In this document: positions 62,791 through 64,000 of the stretch, one piece after another
Layout: every line of letters starts with the position of its first letter
How positions within the stretch are numbered: the stretch's first letter is position 1
Origin: an uncultured Pelagibacteraceae bacterium
GTDB lineage: Bacteria; Pseudomonadota; Alphaproteobacteria; Pelagibacterales; Pelagibacteraceae
Assembly (NCBI GenBank): GCA_902579115.1
Contig: CACHFP010000005.1
Location: 25,155 to 89,154 of the forward strand
DNA length: 64,000 nucleotides
Reading direction: 5' to 3'
The notes under the pieces: generated by a model
Databases searched by the model: none
The model's input: only the letters and a program-made list of their open reading frames with translations
What the model was told of the DNA's origin: nothing
Made by a program: the position numbers and the translations under genes

Positions 62791-63534
62791 TTATCTATAG
62801 TAATTGTTTATTATATCAATAAATTTTTTTGAGGATTTAGATGCTCCACCTATGAGGAATCCATCAATTTCTTTTATTTCTTTAAAATTTTTAATGCTAT
62901 TTCCATCAACTGAACCACCGTAAAGAACAGCAGGGCTTTTATTCTGAAATATTCCTTTTAATATTTTTTTTATATGAATTGTTATTTTTTCAAGTTCTTT
63001 ATTTGTAGGTATTTTGCCAGTACCAATAGACCAAATTGGCTCATAGGCAACAATTATATTATTTTTGTTTAGTTTTTTATTTAAGACCTTAGTGATTTGT
63101 TTTTTAAGAACATCTAAAGTTTTATTTTTACTTTTTTGTATTTTATTCTCTCCAATGCAAAAAACTACCTTTAAGTTATTCTTCAAAGCATACGTTACTT
63201 TGTTTTTTAACATTAAATCTGTATCTCCCTCTTTTCTATTGTCAGAATGACCAACTAAAGTATATTCCGCCCCAACTTTTTTAATCATATAAGGACTAAT
63301 TGCAGATGTATCAGATGAAAATTTGTCTTTTTGATAACAGTTTTGAGAACCGATAGATATTCTCTTTTTTTTAAAAAATTTAGAGTAAGTCTCTAAAAGT
63401 GTATACGGGGGAGTGATAATAACTCTATATTTTTTACGATTTTTATCCTTTAAATAATATGAATTAATTTTATTAAGTATATTGATGGATTTTGGTATAC
63501 CGAACATTTTCCAATTTCCAATAAAATATTTCAT
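62791..63534 (-). CDS. tpiA: Triose-phosphate isomerase
   Basis: 247 aa. The start at 63534 (MKYFIGNWKMFG) matches the family N-terminus; an upstream in-frame start at 63612 would add 26 unrelated residues and overlap the divergent ppiD. Active site: Asn/Lys in GNWKM, His in VGHSDNR, Glu in VAYEPIWSIGTGK, and loop YGGSVDGNS. VGHSDNR in place of the common GHSERR: Glu-Arg changed to Asp-Asn, a modest deviation. Connects DHAP from glycerol to glycolysis. Confidence 0.94.
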   Translation of the reverse strand: MKYFIGNWKMFGIPKSINILNKINSYYLKDKNRKKYRVIITPPYTLLETYSKFFKKKRISIGSQNCYQKDKFSSDTSAISPYMIKKVGAEYTLVGHSDNRKEGDTDLMLKNKVTYALKNNLKVVFCIGENKIQKSKNKTLDVLKKQITKVLNKKLNKNNIIVAYEPIWSIGTGKIPTNKELEKITIHIKKILKGIFQNKSPAVLYGGSVDGNSIKNFKEIKEIDGFLIGGASKSSKKFIDIINNYYR

Positions 63535-63599
63535 TATTTGCCTTAATTTAAATTTTAATTTATAGGTGTATAATTTTAAAAACTTAATAGAGTATAACA

Positions 63600-64000
63600 A
63601 TGTTAACTGCAATAGGAAAATTTTCTAAGTCTTTATTGATAAAAATTTTTGTCGGAATAATAATTCTTCCATTTATATTTTGGGGAATGGGAGATGTATT
63701 TAGAGGTGGAAATCAGAATATAATCGCATCTATTGACTCGGAAAAAGTAAGCACAAAAGAATTTATTAATTATTTGAGAAGACTCAATTTGCAAGATGAA
63801 CAAATAAAAAACTTATCAAATACTAACCTAGTTGAAAAAATTTTATCTGAGTATATTGGAAAAAAAGTTATGGCATTGGAAATAGAAAGACTTGGTATTA
63901 CTGTAAATGATTCTTCTTTAAGAAATATAATCAAAAATGACAAAACATTTTTTAAAAAAGATAAGTTTTCTAGAACTGAATATGAAAAATTTCTTCTAAA
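63600..64000 (+). CDS. ppiD: PpiD/SurA-like peptidyl-prolyl isomerase, 5' part
   Basis: Frame open from ATG at 63600 to the window end, 133 residues seen. MLTAIGKFSKSLLIKIFVGI begins a TM segment (about 12-32, ending FWGMGDVF), then a SurA_N-like helical chaperone region IIASIDSEKVSTKEFINYL. That is the typical PpiD/SurA_N_3 start, a membrane-anchored folding helper in the periplasm. The PPIase domain lies outside the window. Divergent from tpiA with 65 bases between. Confidence 0.88.
   Translation, partial: MLTAIGKFSKSLLIKIFVGIIILPFIFWGMGDVFRGGNQNIIASIDSEKVSTKEFINYLRRLNLQDEQIKNLSNTNLVEKILSEYIGKKVMALEIERLGITVNDSSLRNIIKNDKTFFKKDKFSRTEYEKFLL

Noticed and set aside
63535..63612. 26-residue N-terminal extension of tpiA
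   Set aside because: Unrelated to the family, overlaps the divergent ppiD start; MKYFIGNWKM is the conserved beginning.
1..64000. CRISPR array, insertion sequence, prophage or riboswitch (glycine, SAM-V) anywhere in the window
   Set aside because: No regularly spaced repeats, transposase, integrase or phage genes seen, and no leader long enough or with the conserved core of these riboswitches; intergenic gaps are all under about 165 bases.

Overview
The window is a gene-dense, strongly AT-rich stretch (roughly 30% G+C by eye) of a streamlined alphaproteobacterial chromosome. Lysine-, asparagine- and isoleucine-rich proteins, ATGA/TAATG overlaps between neighbours, very short intergenic gaps (none above about 165 bases), the order argS-dgt / erpA-xthA, an ispDF fusion, NtrY-NtrX followed by TrkA-TrkH, and an aapJQMP amino-acid transporter all fit SAR11 (Pelagibacterales) or the similarly streamlined HIMB59/AEGEAN-169 group. 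A phosphofructokinase with pyruvate kinase argues against a typical subclade Ia Pelagibacter and leans towards subclade III/LD12 or HIMB59-like lineages. This placement is inference; no rRNA gene is present to settle it.

Layout. 1-9383: housekeeping (argS partial, dgt, erpA, xthA, manC, ilvD, valS). 9415-15663: a sugar or sugar-glycoside ABC importer (binding protein, two permeases, divergent ATPase) ending in a cytoplasmic GH63-like hydrolase. 15691-17935: tRNA-Cys, two Gfo/Idh/MocA oxidoreductases, tRNA-Asn. 17937-20137: a Cro/CI regulator, an exported DUF6134-like protein and cysteine synthase. 20132-24403: general L-amino-acid transporter aapJQMP. 24565-25707: zapE and tRNA-Arg. 25727-30069: Fe(III) transporter fbpABC with an inserted CxxC micro-protein and two tandem Fur-box-like palindromes upstream. 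30062-34578: pfkA, pyk and gap with a hydratase-like gene and a 57-residue ORF. 34591-40102: a small surface-glycan locus (GT-C-like membrane glycosyltransferase, GNAT, DegT aminotransferase, DPM1-like GT2, SGNH hydrolase). 40112-48682: glycerol ABC importer (GlpVSTPQU type), glycerol kinase and GpsA. 48683-54615: TrkH, TrkA, NtrX, NtrY, co-directional with the glycerol genes. 54664-56784: ispDF, pgpA, pncC. 56768-63534: a leftward run with ratA/coq10-like, lipA, ftsB-like, eno, kdsA, pyrG, secG, tpiA. 63600-64000: start of a ppiD-like gene.

How the genes fit together. Glycerol enters by the ABC system, GlpK phosphorylates it, the linked GpsA-type dehydrogenase can give DHAP, and TpiA, Gap, Eno and Pyk carry it to pyruvate; sugars released by the GH63-like hydrolase could enter through PfkA. 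ManC, KdsA and the 34.6-40.1 kb locus supply envelope glycans. Three of the four ABC operons have a strong RNA hairpin directly after the binding-protein gene, and the iron operon has a weaker, displaced inverted repeat, a simple way to make binding protein in excess of membrane subunits in a genome with few regulators.

No insertion sequences, CRISPR arrays, prophage, rRNA or clear pseudogenes were seen. No stretch longer than 300 bases lacks a gene. The best candidates for something under-described are the small glycan locus, the CxxC micro-protein inside the iron operon, the complementary defects of the two glycerol-transporter ATPases, and the glycerol-kinase/GpsA/Trk/NtrYX gene run.
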